A stretch of 27,154 nt of DNA from a virus. A program made the position numbers and the translations under genes. The stretch covers positions 1-27,154 of IMG/VR virus record IMGVR_UViG_3300010883_000343. One strand, written 5' to 3'. This document shows, in pieces, positions 1-7,774 of the stretch; within the stretch, counting starts at the first letter, position 1; every line of letters begins with the position of its first letter. Under the pieces are notes generated by a model, which was not told the DNA's origin, did not search any database, and saw nothing but the letters and a program-made list of their open reading frames with translations.

Positions 1-192
1 AGGACTTACCTCCTGGTTATCTTCCGGAGGATTTACAATATCAGTTATTGCCCTATAAATGCGATACGCATGCGTATCCCCGGATATGTTTATATCCTTA
101 TATTTAACAGGCCCCTTTATTGAAATAGTATACTTACTACCGTTATCTAGGGCCGGGTCGTTTTCTTCTACCAATTCAAGAAACTTATTCAT
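1..192 (-). CDS. Partial late gene of unknown function, running off the left edge
   Basis: An open frame of 64 codons starts with ATG at 192 and continues past base 1 without a stop. The product begins MNKFLELVEEND and then has a mixed charged and hydrophobic sequence with no motif I recognise. A late-type box (CATAAATA, 198-205) lies five bases before the ATG, inside the 3' end of the upstream gene, so it has its own late promoter. The N-terminus, with a hydrophobic-acidic helix ending in Leu-Val-Glu at residues 7-9, resembles the start of T4 internal head proteins. A virion role is therefore possible but unproven. It is last in the visible leftward cluster 1369-1. Confidence 0.6.
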   Translation of the reverse strand, partial: MNKFLELVEENDPALDNGSKYTISIKGPVKYKDINISGDTHAYRIYRAITDIVNPPEDNQEVSP

Positions 193-197
193 GTATA

Positions 198-205
198 TAT
201 TTATG
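198..205 (-). promoter_or_regulatory. Late promoter box CATAAATA
   Basis: This matches the T4-type late promoter TATAAATA in seven of eight positions. It is followed by five bases (TATAC) and the ATG at 192. With T4 late spacing, transcription would begin at the A of the start codon. The box overlaps the last codons of the gene at 201-713. Confidence 0.6.
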
Positions 206-713
206 GAAGTAGTGATAGTTTTATATTTACATCGGCAAGAAACTCTTTCTCTAAATGCTTTAGGTCATATCTTTTAAGAAGGTTCCTAAAGTTCCTAAAA
301 GACAGCCGTGCCTCAGAGGGACTCTTCCATACTTCATACTCATGCTCTTTAATAAACTCTTTAAATCCTACCTCTCCGTAATTAATCACGCTAGGTAATG
401 TGTTAAAGATACGTTTTACAAGCTGATATTCAATGATCTTCTCATCTATCTTGTAATAAAACAGCTTTTTATGCTCTTTATTAATCTTAACCGCTTCAAT
501 TATTTGTTTTAGTATAAAATGTATACCAAGCTTATTTTTATCATAGCGTTTGAGCTTTAAATCATTCTCTACCAAGTGATAACTATATTCCTTAAATGAC
601 CTATCTAAGAAGTAGTTGAGATTTATGATAGTTTTATGAAACGTCGGTATATAGAGATGACTAGTTCCGTCGTTTACCAATTCTAAGGTTGATGATCCCA
701 TTATAGTAGTCAT
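201..713 (-). CDS. Hypothetical protein, late cluster
   Basis: This 170-residue protein is not recognised. It is rich in Lys, Tyr and Phe, with a basic, helical-looking C-terminal half (about residues 70-165), and has no signal peptide or membrane segment. Two in-frame ATGs exist, at 713 and 701. An AAAGGA stretch just before the first could act as a Shine-Dalgarno for the second, so 701 is a fair alternative start. The 5' end overlaps the GIY-YIG gene by 53 bases from 713 (41 from 701), which implies cotranscription. Leftward orientation in a cluster headed by a late promoter suggests late expression, perhaps a virion component. Confidence 0.65.
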   Translation of the reverse strand: MTTIMGSSTLELVNDGTSHLYIPTFHKTIINLNYFLDRSFKEYSYHLVENDLKLKRYDKNKLGIHFILKQIIEAVKINKEHKKLFYYKIDEKIIEYQLVKRIFNTLPSVINYGEVGFKEFIKEHEYEVWKSPSEARLSFRNFRNLLKRYDLKHLEKEFLADVNIKLSLLP

Positions 714-1062
714 CCTTTAATAATACTTCTTCTTCAAATTGTAGCTTACCTTCATAATAACTCAACTCCCACTTTGAATCACACCATCTTATGATTTGAA
801 ATTTAAAACTGTCCTTACCAAGTGTATCCAGATCCTCATTAAGCTGGTTTGACGAAGAAGTGTAAGTTTTCCAGTCAGTTTCTATGGTTTCATGCCGCTT
901 ATTTTTTTTACCTTTAAGAGGAGGCCGCTTTCTAACAGACTGACACTGCTTCTTACCAATATACTTCTTGTTATTAGTATTATTAGTGATCAGATATACA
1001 AATCCATAAGGTATATCTGTACCTTCCTCGAGGATCCCCTCCCAATGTCCTAAATTACTCAC
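661..1062 (-). CDS. GIY-YIG domain putative endonuclease
   Basis: The 133-residue product has the family hallmarks in order: a Phe-Val-Tyr strand (21-23), KKYIGKKQ (32-39), a conserved Arg (44), and a Glu around 104 in YYEGKLQFEEE that fits the catalytic metal ligand. It ends with YYNGIINLR. Single-domain GIY-YIG proteins of this size occur in T4-like phages and are usually annotated as Seg-like or putative endonucleases. No separate DNA-binding domain is visible, so it may be a repair or DNA-processing nuclease rather than a homing enzyme. The start is GTG at 1062, overlapping the preceding gene's end by 8 bases with AAAAGAG just upstream. It lies second in the leftward late cluster. Confidence 0.75.
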   Translation of the reverse strand: MSNLGHWEGILEEGTDIPYGFVYLITNNTNNKKYIGKKQCQSVRKRPPLKGKKNKRHETIETDWKTYTSSSNQLNEDLDTLGKDSFKFQIIRWCDSKWELSYYEGKLQFEEEVLLKDDYYNGIINLRIGKRRN

Positions 1063-1369
1063 TCTTTTCTTTTAATTTATCCTCAAGTTCTTCTTCATTT
1101 TCAGAACCAGTCAAATATAAATTTTTACGCTTAGGCCACTTTACCCTCTTCTTACCCTTCTTACCCTTTATACTACCTTTTCGTGTCTGTACCTTACCAA
1201 CCGGCGTTGGATTCCTAGCATCTCCTGGTGCATACCAATCTGAAGAACCTATGTCACCTTTACTTGGATCAAATCCGCTTCCTGTGCCTAGAGAACCACC
1301 AGCGCCGGCAATATTATCCTCTTTTAACATCTTAAAGAACATTCTTTCAAATTTACAAGTTGATTCCAT
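1055..1369 (-). CDS. Small late protein with Gly-rich middle and basic/acidic tail; possible head protein
   Basis: This is a 104-residue protein. The N-terminus contains FERMFFKMLKED, a Gly/Ser-rich stretch follows (about 22-45), then SDWYAPGDAR, a very basic KGKKGKKRVKWPKRK segment, and an acidic C-terminus. Small proteins with an SDWYAPGDAR-like centre and basic patch recur in T4-like phages without an assigned role. The Leu-Lys-Glu at 15-17 would fit the [I/L]-x-E consensus cut by T4 prohead protease gp21. A perfect late box (TATAAATA, 1378-1385) lies eight bases before the ATG. It is the first gene of the leftward late cluster and diverges from uvsY across 24 bases. Confidence 0.7.
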   Translation of the reverse strand: MESTCKFERMFFKMLKEDNIAGAGGSLGTGSGFDPSKGDIGSSDWYAPGDARNPTPVGKVQTRKGSIKGKKGKKRVKWPKRKNLYLTGSENEEELEDKLKEKSE

Positions 1370-1387
1370 TTTAATAATATTTATAAT
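1360..1387 (+). promoter_or_regulatory. Sigma70-type promoter of uvsY-uvsW
   Basis: The -35 box is TTGATT (1360-1365), followed by a 16-base spacer and a -10 box TATAAT (1382-1387). Six bases then lead to the GTG start at 1394. Predicted transcription starts at or next to the start codon. The -35 box lies inside the first codons of the divergent late gene. Confidence 0.75.
1378..1385 (-). promoter_or_regulatory. Late promoter box TATAAATA
   Basis: Perfect T4-type late promoter box on the minus strand, eight bases before the ATG at 1369. It overlaps the -10 box of the divergent uvsY promoter (1382-1387). Confidence 0.75.
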
Positions 1388-1393
1388 AAAAGA

Positions 1394-1789
1394 GTGGAAT
1401 TGCTAAAGAAGTATATAGAGGACATTAATAAAGATTTGTATTTAGATGATTTTAATCTTAAAGAGGTGCAGATGAGACTACCTGCGCGTAAGCATTTTTG
1501 GGTTGCTCGGTTAATTGAAGCTAAGATTACGCGTAATACTCTTTTTGGTAAAAAGAAAAAATTAAAAAAGGAACTTGTGAAGAAGGTTCTAGAAGACTCA
1601 CCGGTGCGTATTAATCAAACTGCAGCTGAAACTGCAGCTGAAAGGTATGACTCGGTTGTTAATATTAACAATTCAATAAAGGAACAAGATACTATTATTG
1701 AATATCTTGAAAAGGTTGAAAAAATACTAAGCACCATGCATTGGGAGATAAAAAACATAGTAGATATTAATCGAATGGAACAATTATAA
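1394..1789 (+). CDS. uvsY: UvsY-like recombination mediator
   Basis: The 131-residue product aligns by eye with T4 UvsY (137 residues): an N-terminal helix with KYIEDINKDLYLDD, a basic centre around 50-65, and a C-terminus MHWEIKNIVDINRMEQL like T4's GFAIKHIQDMRAFEAG. UvsY loads UvsX recombinase onto gp32-coated single-stranded DNA during recombination-dependent replication. Position just before uvsW supports the call. The start is GTG at 1394, six bases after a TATAAT box, so the mRNA is probably leaderless. The stop overlaps the uvsW start by one base (TAATG), implying translational coupling. Confidence 0.85.
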   Translation: MELLKKYIEDINKDLYLDDFNLKEVQMRLPARKHFWVARLIEAKITRNTLFGKKKKLKKELVKKVLEDSPVRINQTAAETAAERYDSVVNINNSIKEQDTIIEYLEKVEKILSTMHWEIKNIVDINRMEQL

Positions 1790-3225
1790 TGCTCTCCTTT
1801 GATTATAACCCCAGTACGCGTAGGCTCTTAGTACGTACAGAAGATACTGACTTATTTAACCAAATAAGAGAGCACTTTAGTGTAGAGAATGAAGCAGCGA
1901 AATTTGGTAGGCGTTATGGTAGGTTTATACCGCGTAGAAAGTATGCTATAACAGGAGCCGGCGCTTGTGATGTTGGGTTATATTGGGAAATCCGGAAGTA
2001 TCTTGTAGAGCTTAATACCACCTATAATATAGAGGTAACAGATAAGCTTCAAAAAGTAATAGACATAGGTACAACTATTGATATGTTTAAAGATTTTAAA
2101 TTTGACCTTAGAGATTATCAAGAAGATGTGGTTGATAAAGCATTAAAGATCGGTAGAGGTACATGTGTACTAGGCACCGGTGCTGGTAAAACGTTCACAA
2201 CAGCAGCTTTAATAGAAAACTACTTTAGATGTAGTAAAGATCCGGATACATTTAAGTGTATAGTACTAGTACCCGACTTGGGGCTAGTTACACAAACGTA
2301 TGATGAATTTTTAAACTGCGGTATTACCTTTAAATTAACAAAATGGACGGGTAAAACAAAGCCAGACCTAACAGCTAACGTTATTATATGTAACATTGGT
2401 ATTGTACAGAGTCAATTTGAATCTAGTGATTGGATGCAGTATGTGGATTTGTTAATTGTAGATGAATGTCATAAGATAAAAGCTTCGAATAAGATTAGTA
2501 AGATTGTATCAAAGATAAAAACTCACAACAAATATGGGTTTACTGGTACACTTCCAGAGAATAATTTAGATAAATGGTCGATTATAGGTAAATTAGGGCC
2601 AGTTATATATGAAAAAACAAGTTATGAGCTAAGATTGGAGGATTATCTCGCAAATGTTAACGTAAAGATACTAAACTTAGAGTATAATACACCTCCGAGA
2701 TACCTTTCCGATAACGCTTATAGGGAAGAGTTAGATTTTATATATGAAAACCACTTTAGAAGTGACCTTGTTACTAAATTATGTGAAAAGCTCGAAAATA
2801 ATACACTTATATTAGTAAATCACCTTAAACATGGCCATTACTTAACAGATTTCCTCTGTACTATACCTAATAAGCGCATTTACTTTATTAGAGGTGAGGT
2901 AGATGTTAAAGAACGTGATGAAATTAAGAAAATAATGGAAAACAACACAAATGTAATATGTGTTGCTATGAGCGCAATTTTCTCGACTGGAATTAACATT
3001 AAAAACCTGCATAACATTATTTTGGCATCCGGAGGTAAGTCTTTTGTACGAACTGTACAGTCAATTGGAAGAGGATTACGAAAACACGCCTCAAAGAACA
3101 AACTTATTATATTTGACATATGCGATCGCTTAAGATATGGGATTCGTCATTGTGAAAAGAGAAAAGCGATATATAATATTGAGAAAATTAAATATTCTGA
3201 GAGTACTATTGTTGAAAAAGTTTAA
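1789..3225 (+). CDS. uvsW: UvsW-like DNA/RNA helicase (superfamily 2)
   Basis: The 478 residues compare with about 503 in T4 UvsW. A small N-terminal domain (1-100) precedes the helicase core. Motifs seen: Walker A GTGAGKT (129-135), DECH (225-228), FTGTLP (251-256), and motif VI QSIGRGLRK (424-432). T4 UvsW unwinds branched DNA and R-loops, and helps switch replication from origins to recombination forks. It is translationally coupled to uvsY. The C-terminal residues overlap the -35 box of the gp55 promoter. No motif is missing, so it should be active. Confidence 0.92.
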   Translation: MLSFDYNPSTRRLLVRTEDTDLFNQIREHFSVENEAAKFGRRYGRFIPRRKYAITGAGACDVGLYWEIRKYLVELNTTYNIEVTDKLQKVIDIGTTIDMFKDFKFDLRDYQEDVVDKALKIGRGTCVLGTGAGKTFTTAALIENYFRCSKDPDTFKCIVLVPDLGLVTQTYDEFLNCGITFKLTKWTGKTKPDLTANVIICNIGIVQSQFESSDWMQYVDLLIVDECHKIKASNKISKIVSKIKTHNKYGFTGTLPENNLDKWSIIGKLGPVIYEKTSYELRLEDYLANVNVKILNLEYNTPPRYLSDNAYREELDFIYENHFRSDLVTKLCEKLENNTLILVNHLKHGHYLTDFLCTIPNKRIYFIRGEVDVKERDEIKKIMENNTNVICVAMSAIFSTGINIKNLHNIILASGGKSFVRTVQSIGRGLRKHASKNKLIIFDICDRLRYGIRHCEKRKAIYNIEKIKYSESTIVEKV

Positions 3226-3239
3226 ATATATGTTATAAT
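3212..3239 (+). promoter_or_regulatory. Sigma70-type promoter of the 55-47-46 operon
   Basis: TTGAAA (3212-3217), a 16-base spacer, and a perfect TATAAT (3234-3239), then seven bases to the ATG at 3247. The -35 box overlaps the end of uvsW. Predicted transcription start is at the start codon. Confidence 0.8.
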
Positions 3240-3246
3240 TGTATAA

Positions 3247-3684
3247 ATGGCCGGTAAAGAAAAAAAACCATATTATATAGAACCTAAAGTCTTTAAAGCA
3301 TCATTAGGAAAGTATTACGAAACTGATATTCTAACAGATGATTTAGCAGAAAACATTAAAAAAATTGCGTACGGTTTAAGCTATAATGCGTCGTTTATCA
3401 ATTACACCTATAAGGATGATATGATAGGCGATGCTTTAATTAAAATGTATGCAGCATTAAAATATAAAAAGTTTAGTTTTGCGAAAGCCACTAACCCCTT
3501 TTCATACTTTACAACCATAGCTTATCATGCCTTTATTAATAGGATTAAAAAAGAAAAGAAGCATCATGCAGCTCTCGTTAGTTATAGGGAGCGTGTATAC
3601 GATGATTATATGAGTAATCCTGACAACACTCACGGTCACGTCTATGTAAAGCCGCCTGACGAAGAGAATGCGTTTGAAGATTAA
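3247..3684 (+). CDS. 55: Late sigma factor gp55
   Basis: The 145-residue product matches T4 gp55 (185 residues) through the sigma region 2-like part: GLSYNASFINYTYKDDMIGDALIKMYAA in two blocks (43-70) and SYFTTIAYHAFINRIKKEKK (86-105). gp55 directs host RNA polymerase to late promoters such as TATAAATA. Eight such boxes are listed in this window, consistent with it being functional. The protein is shorter than T4's, and its C-terminus (KPPDEENAFED) lacks the SLDFLYE-type tail with which T4 gp55 binds the sliding clamp. It is first gene of an operon with 47 and 46, overlapping gp47 by 17 bases. Confidence 0.88.
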   Translation: MAGKEKKPYYIEPKVFKASLGKYYETDILTDDLAENIKKIAYGLSYNASFINYTYKDDMIGDALIKMYAALKYKKFSFAKATNPFSYFTTIAYHAFINRIKKEKKHHAALVSYRERVYDDYMSNPDNTHGHVYVKPPDEENAFED

Positions 3685-4723
3685 CAAACCGCGTGTTGCA
3701 ATCTTCTCTGATCTCCACTTAGGTGTACATACTAATAGCTCCGAATGGCATAACTATGCTGTAGAGTGGGCTAATTGGTTTAAAGATGAATGCAACCGAA
3801 ATAATATTAAGGATATTATATTTTGTGGTGATTGGCATCACAATAGAAGTGAAATTTCGGTCAATACCCTCCAAGTATCAGCTGATATATTAGACATTTT
3901 ATCGGAATTTAATGTAATCGCGATAACAGGCAACCATGATCTTTATTACAAGCATAGAACAGACGTTAATTCCCTGTCTATCTTTAAAAAGCGTGAAAAT
4001 GTAACAATTTTAAATACATTTGAAACAATAGAAGCGTTTGATCGAACAATTACTTTCTGCCCATGGAACACAAATGTTAAAGACATACCAAAAAGTGATG
4101 TAATATTTGGTCACTTTGAGATTGAAACATTTAAAATGAACACATATAAGGTATGTGAAGAGGGTGTTAAGGTAAAAGACTTATTAAGTAAAAGTAGTTT
4201 AATTATATCCGGACATTTTCATACTAGACATAATAAAAAATTTAGTAAAGGTACAATTCTTTATACTGGCAACCCATTCCAAATGGATTTTGGTGACACA
4301 AACAACCAAAAAGGTTATTATATTTTAGATTTTGATACATTAGAGTATGAATTTACACCTAATAATATATCACCTAAATATAATAAAATAAGTTTAAGTG
4401 ACTTAGTAAGAGAAGGTAGTATTACATCAAATATTATTAATGAGGTTTGTAATAATATTATTAAGTTAAAAGTAGATATGAATATATCACAAGAAGATAT
4501 GGATATATTACTAAAGAAGTTAGCGTCGCTTAAACCAGAAGCATTAACTGTAGATTATGATATAAATTTTAATCGTCTTATTGATGATACAGATAATAAA
4601 GAGGATCTTTCCGGTATTGATATACCACAAGCAATTGAAGAGTTTGTAAACTTGCTTGAAATAAAAAATAAAAAGGAGATAATTGATTATACTCTAGGTT
4701 TATATGAAAAAAGTAAACTTTAA
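3668..4723 (+). CDS. 47: gp47 recombination nuclease subunit (Mre11/SbcD-like)
   Basis: The 351-residue product is close to T4 gp47 in length (339). Calcineurin-type phosphoesterase motifs are intact: FSDLHLG with Asp15 and His17, GDWHH (54-58), GNHD (88-91), GHFE (148-151) and SGHFHTRH (181-188). With gp46 it forms the Mre11-Rad50-like complex that resects DNA ends and supports recombination-dependent replication. The start at 3668 lies inside the end of gp55, and its 3' end overlaps gp46 by 20 bases. A tight three-gene operon is therefore likely. Confidence 0.94.
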   Translation: MRLKINKPRVAIFSDLHLGVHTNSSEWHNYAVEWANWFKDECNRNNIKDIIFCGDWHHNRSEISVNTLQVSADILDILSEFNVIAITGNHDLYYKHRTDVNSLSIFKKRENVTILNTFETIEAFDRTITFCPWNTNVKDIPKSDVIFGHFEIETFKMNTYKVCEEGVKVKDLLSKSSLIISGHFHTRHNKKFSKGTILYTGNPFQMDFGDTNNQKGYYILDFDTLEYEFTPNNISPKYNKISLSDLVREGSITSNIINEVCNNIIKLKVDMNISQEDMDILLKKLASLKPEALTVDYDINFNRLIDDTDNKEDLSGIDIPQAIEEFVNLLEIKNKKEIIDYTLGLYEKSKL

Positions 4724-6509
4724 AAAAATAACTATAATTAATTTTTTATCTGTTGGTGAAGTCCCTGTAACGGTTGAATTTACAAAGGGTTTACATGTTA
4801 TAACAGGTAGAAATAGAGATAAACCTGATCGTAGAAATGCAATTGGTAAGAGTACTATTGCTGATGCAATATATTTTGCTATCTTTGGTGAGACCTTACG
4901 TGAGTTAAAAAAAGATCTTATACCTAACAACCTTACAAACGGTAAAACACATATTGAATTAGAGTTTGAATTAGATTCACCGAAAGGTATTAATCAGTAT
5001 AAAGTTATTCGGACACTATCACCATCTAAAGTCTTAATATTTAAAGATGGAGTTGATAGAACTCGTGATAGTATAAAAAATACAACTACTTATATTTGTC
5101 AGGTACTAAGTGCGTCACCTTCAATCTTTCAAAACTGTGTTATAATGACAGTTAATAATGCAGTGCCTTTTATGGCAAAGAATAAAATTGAAAAACGAAA
5201 ATTTATAGAAGATATTTTCGGTATGGAGGTTTTTAGTACGATGGTAGCTGCACTCCGTAATGAATATAACGAACTATCTCGGGAACATGATACAGAGTTA
5301 ACCAAATTAGAAGAAATAGAAAAGGCTTATAAAAACTATGAAGAGCAAAAAGAAAAACTTCTCCAAATCCGGAGAGATAAAAAGCAAGTCTACTTATCTC
5401 GTCAAAAAAATAATACCAAAGAAAAAGACGACCTCAAGCAACAGCTCGACCAAATACAAATAGTAGATAGTACCGTTATAGCAACCAAAGTATCTTTATA
5501 TGAAGAAAAATTAACATTGTGTGAAGAAAAAATAAATGAATATTTTAGTGATGCTAGTGCTGGAAAAGCTGATATTACCCATGCTACAAACGCTTATAAA
5601 AAGATAGGCACTAGTGAAGAAAAGTGCCCGGTCTGTTTACGTGAAATAGAAGAGCATGATTCAGCATATATTGAAACGGAAAAAAAAGACCTAAAGTCTC
5701 AAATAGAGGACATGGTAAGTAGTATTAAAACTATTAATAGTAATTTAGTAAAAGCAAAAGATATTAAAGCTAAGATACAGTTTAGTATACAGAATAGTAA
5801 TGCAAAAATATCTGAAGCTAAATTACAGCTTCAAAACAAGAATAATGTTTTACAGCGTATTAATCAATTAGATGAATGGCAGCAGGAGTTAAAGGGAGAT
5901 CTTGAAGCTATAGAGTCGACCGAAACAGATTTTGATACTATTATTATTGATACCCATCGGCGTGTTAATAAATTACAAGCAAAGGTCAAAACATATAGAA
6001 ACAAATTAAGTAAACTTGATATTGTAAAGTATGTAGTTTCAGAAGAAGGTGTTAAATCATATATCGTTAATAAGCTACTCGAGTTACTTAACAGTAATCT
6101 TCTACATTACTTAAAACGATTAGATTCTAATTCAATTTGTATTTTTAATGAATATTTTGAAGAAGAAATTTTAAACGAGAAGAATAAAGTTTGTTCATAT
6201 TTTAATTTTTCGGGAGCAGAAAGAAAGTCAATCGACTTAGCGTGTCTCTTTACATTTTCAGATATAAGGAGACTGCAAGGCGGAGTTCAATACAATATTG
6301 CAATTTATGATGAATTGTTTGATTCATCATTTGATGAAAAAGGTATTGAGCTAATTACGCGTATACTACAAGATCGAGTAGAAGAACTAGATGAGTGTTC
6401 TATAGTTATATCACACCGTAAAGAATCAACTAAAGCAGTAACAGGAGATGTTATATACCTTGAAAAGGAAAACGGTATTACACGACGTGTAGATTATATA
6501 GATTTATAA
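4704..6509 (+). CDS. 46: gp46 recombination nuclease subunit (Rad50/SbcC-like ATPase)
   Basis: The 601 residues compare with 560 in T4. Order: an N-terminal ATPase half with the P-loop ending NAIGKST (45-51), a long coiled coil (about 185-450) broken by a zinc-hook CPVC (308-311), then signature FSGAE (502-506), Walker B YDELFD (535-540) and a switch His in ISHRK. The P-loop is unusual. GRN at 35-38 is separated from GKST by about six extra residues (DKPDRR region), and the expected NGxGKS reads NAIGKS. Signature, Walker B and hook are intact, so an active ATPase is expected. It partners gp47. Confidence 0.94.
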   Translation: MKKVNFKKITIINFLSVGEVPVTVEFTKGLHVITGRNRDKPDRRNAIGKSTIADAIYFAIFGETLRELKKDLIPNNLTNGKTHIELEFELDSPKGINQYKVIRTLSPSKVLIFKDGVDRTRDSIKNTTTYICQVLSASPSIFQNCVIMTVNNAVPFMAKNKIEKRKFIEDIFGMEVFSTMVAALRNEYNELSREHDTELTKLEEIEKAYKNYEEQKEKLLQIRRDKKQVYLSRQKNNTKEKDDLKQQLDQIQIVDSTVIATKVSLYEEKLTLCEEKINEYFSDASAGKADITHATNAYKKIGTSEEKCPVCLREIEEHDSAYIETEKKDLKSQIEDMVSSIKTINSNLVKAKDIKAKIQFSIQNSNAKISEAKLQLQNKNNVLQRINQLDEWQQELKGDLEAIESTETDFDTIIIDTHRRVNKLQAKVKTYRNKLSKLDIVKYVVSEEGVKSYIVNKLLELLNSNLLHYLKRLDSNSICIFNEYFEEEILNEKNKVCSYFNFSGAERKSIDLACLFTFSDIRRLQGGVQYNIAIYDELFDSSFDEKGIELITRILQDRVEELDECSIVISHRKESTKAVTGDVIYLEKENGITRRVDYIDL

Positions 6510-6525
6510 ACTATATATATATATA

Positions 6526-7746
6526 ATGCTAGGCAACCCTACACCGTTTCCACCACCGTTTCCATCACCTGTAGTACGAGGCACTCCTATTAAAGCGCCC
6601 GCAGTAACCCGACCCAATCCTATACCTGCAGAAGCAACATTACCTAGGTACGTTAACTATCTTGCAGATTATTCTGGTTGTGGTCATTGGAGAATTTTAT
6701 GGCCTGAAGCGGTAATTAACTCTAGAGGAGACGGCATGTCGCAATCAACCACAGCGATGGTTACTGAACCGAGATGGTATACTGGTGTTAAGTGTGTTAA
6801 AGTTCAACGACAAGCATCATCTCAACAAAAAAAGTTTGTTGAGTTTTTAAAATCAATTCAAAAAGACTACGGGTTTAAAATTGTCTATGTAGTAGACGAT
6901 GTGGTCTTTAGAGAAGTAATTCCAGATTATAATAAATTTAAATTTGCATTTGATACTGATGAGGTTCGTCAAAACTGCATTGATATTATTAATATGGTGG
7001 ATGAAGTTACGGTTACATGTGACTTTATGAAGAAGCTGTATATCGAAAAAACAGGTCAAGAAAAAATAACTACTCTCCCTAATTTTGTTCCTAATACGTG
7101 GATGGGTCATCTGTATAATGGTCGACAAGTTGCAAGATCGTTTGAAGAAAATAAGAGGAAGCCGCGAATTTTATATACAGGATCCGGAGCCCACTATGAT
7201 GTGGATAATAAAACCGGCGGTAAAGACGATTTATCTGAAATAAGAGATTTTGTACGCAATACGGTTAATAAATACCAGTGGGTGTTTGTAGGGGCATACC
7301 CACCACAACTACATGATCTTGTACAGGAACGTAAAATTGAATTTTACCCATGGCAACCTCTCTTGAAATACCCATATTTTATTGCTAACCTAAATGCGCA
7401 GTTAATGGTTGCGCCACTACAAGCGAACGATTTTAATAGAGCAAAATCTGATATTAAATTTATTGAATCATGTATTTTAGGTATACCTTGCTTATGCCAA
7501 AATATTGAGACATATAAAAATGCACCAGTCAAGCTAAGATTTGATACAATTGATGATTTCGAACAAAAGATTAGTACTATTCTAAATTACAAAAAGAAAA
7601 ATAAATATTTTCAAAATAGTACTAAGCTTAGAGAAATAGGTCAGAAAAGAATTTTAGAATTAGATCATAATATTGGTGCTTTTCTCGAGACACTTAACAC
7701 ACCCTTTGGTTCTGATGAAAGAACCTACCTTAAAAAGTGGAATTAG
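6526..7746 (+). CDS. GT-B-type glycosyltransferase with Pro-rich N-terminus
   Basis: This is a 406-residue protein. The first ~40 residues are strikingly proline-rich, followed by LADYSGCGHWR. A Rossmann-like half comes next, with KIVYVVDDV (about 118-126), VDEVTVTCDFMKK and LPNFV. A second half begins RILYTGSGAHYD (about 213-224) and contains WVFVGAYPP, LMVAPL and KFIESCILGIPCL, the last resembling the nucleotide-sugar binding region of GT4-family enzymes. Acceptor is unknown; DNA base, virion or host glycan are all possible. It sits between gp46 and gp43, where T4 has 45-44-62-regA. A run of TA repeats precedes the ATG at 6526. A degraded match to the early module (TAGATT, 16 bases, TATATA, 8 bases) is too weak to call. 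Confidence 0.72.
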   Translation: MLGNPTPFPPPFPSPVVRGTPIKAPAVTRPNPIPAEATLPRYVNYLADYSGCGHWRILWPEAVINSRGDGMSQSTTAMVTEPRWYTGVKCVKVQRQASSQQKKFVEFLKSIQKDYGFKIVYVVDDVVFREVIPDYNKFKFAFDTDEVRQNCIDIINMVDEVTVTCDFMKKLYIEKTGQEKITTLPNFVPNTWMGHLYNGRQVARSFEENKRKPRILYTGSGAHYDVDNKTGGKDDLSEIRDFVRNTVNKYQWVFVGAYPPQLHDLVQERKIEFYPWQPLLKYPYFIANLNAQLMVAPLQANDFNRAKSDIKFIESCILGIPCLCQNIETYKNAPVKLRFDTIDDFEQKISTILNYKKKNKYFQNSTKLREIGQKRILELDHNIGAFLETLNTPFGSDERTYLKKWN

Positions 7747-7774
7747 GAACTAGTCTATAATATACTATATATAG

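Noticed and set aside
59-277. Rightward open frame of 72 codons
   Set aside because: It is antisense to two leftward genes with clear late-promoter context, and its product shows no motif.
7756-7774. Promoter before DNA polymerase
   Set aside because: TATAAT at 7756-7761 is 13 bases from the ATG and there is no -35 match at 16 bases, so it does not fit the module; AT-rich chance cannot be excluded.
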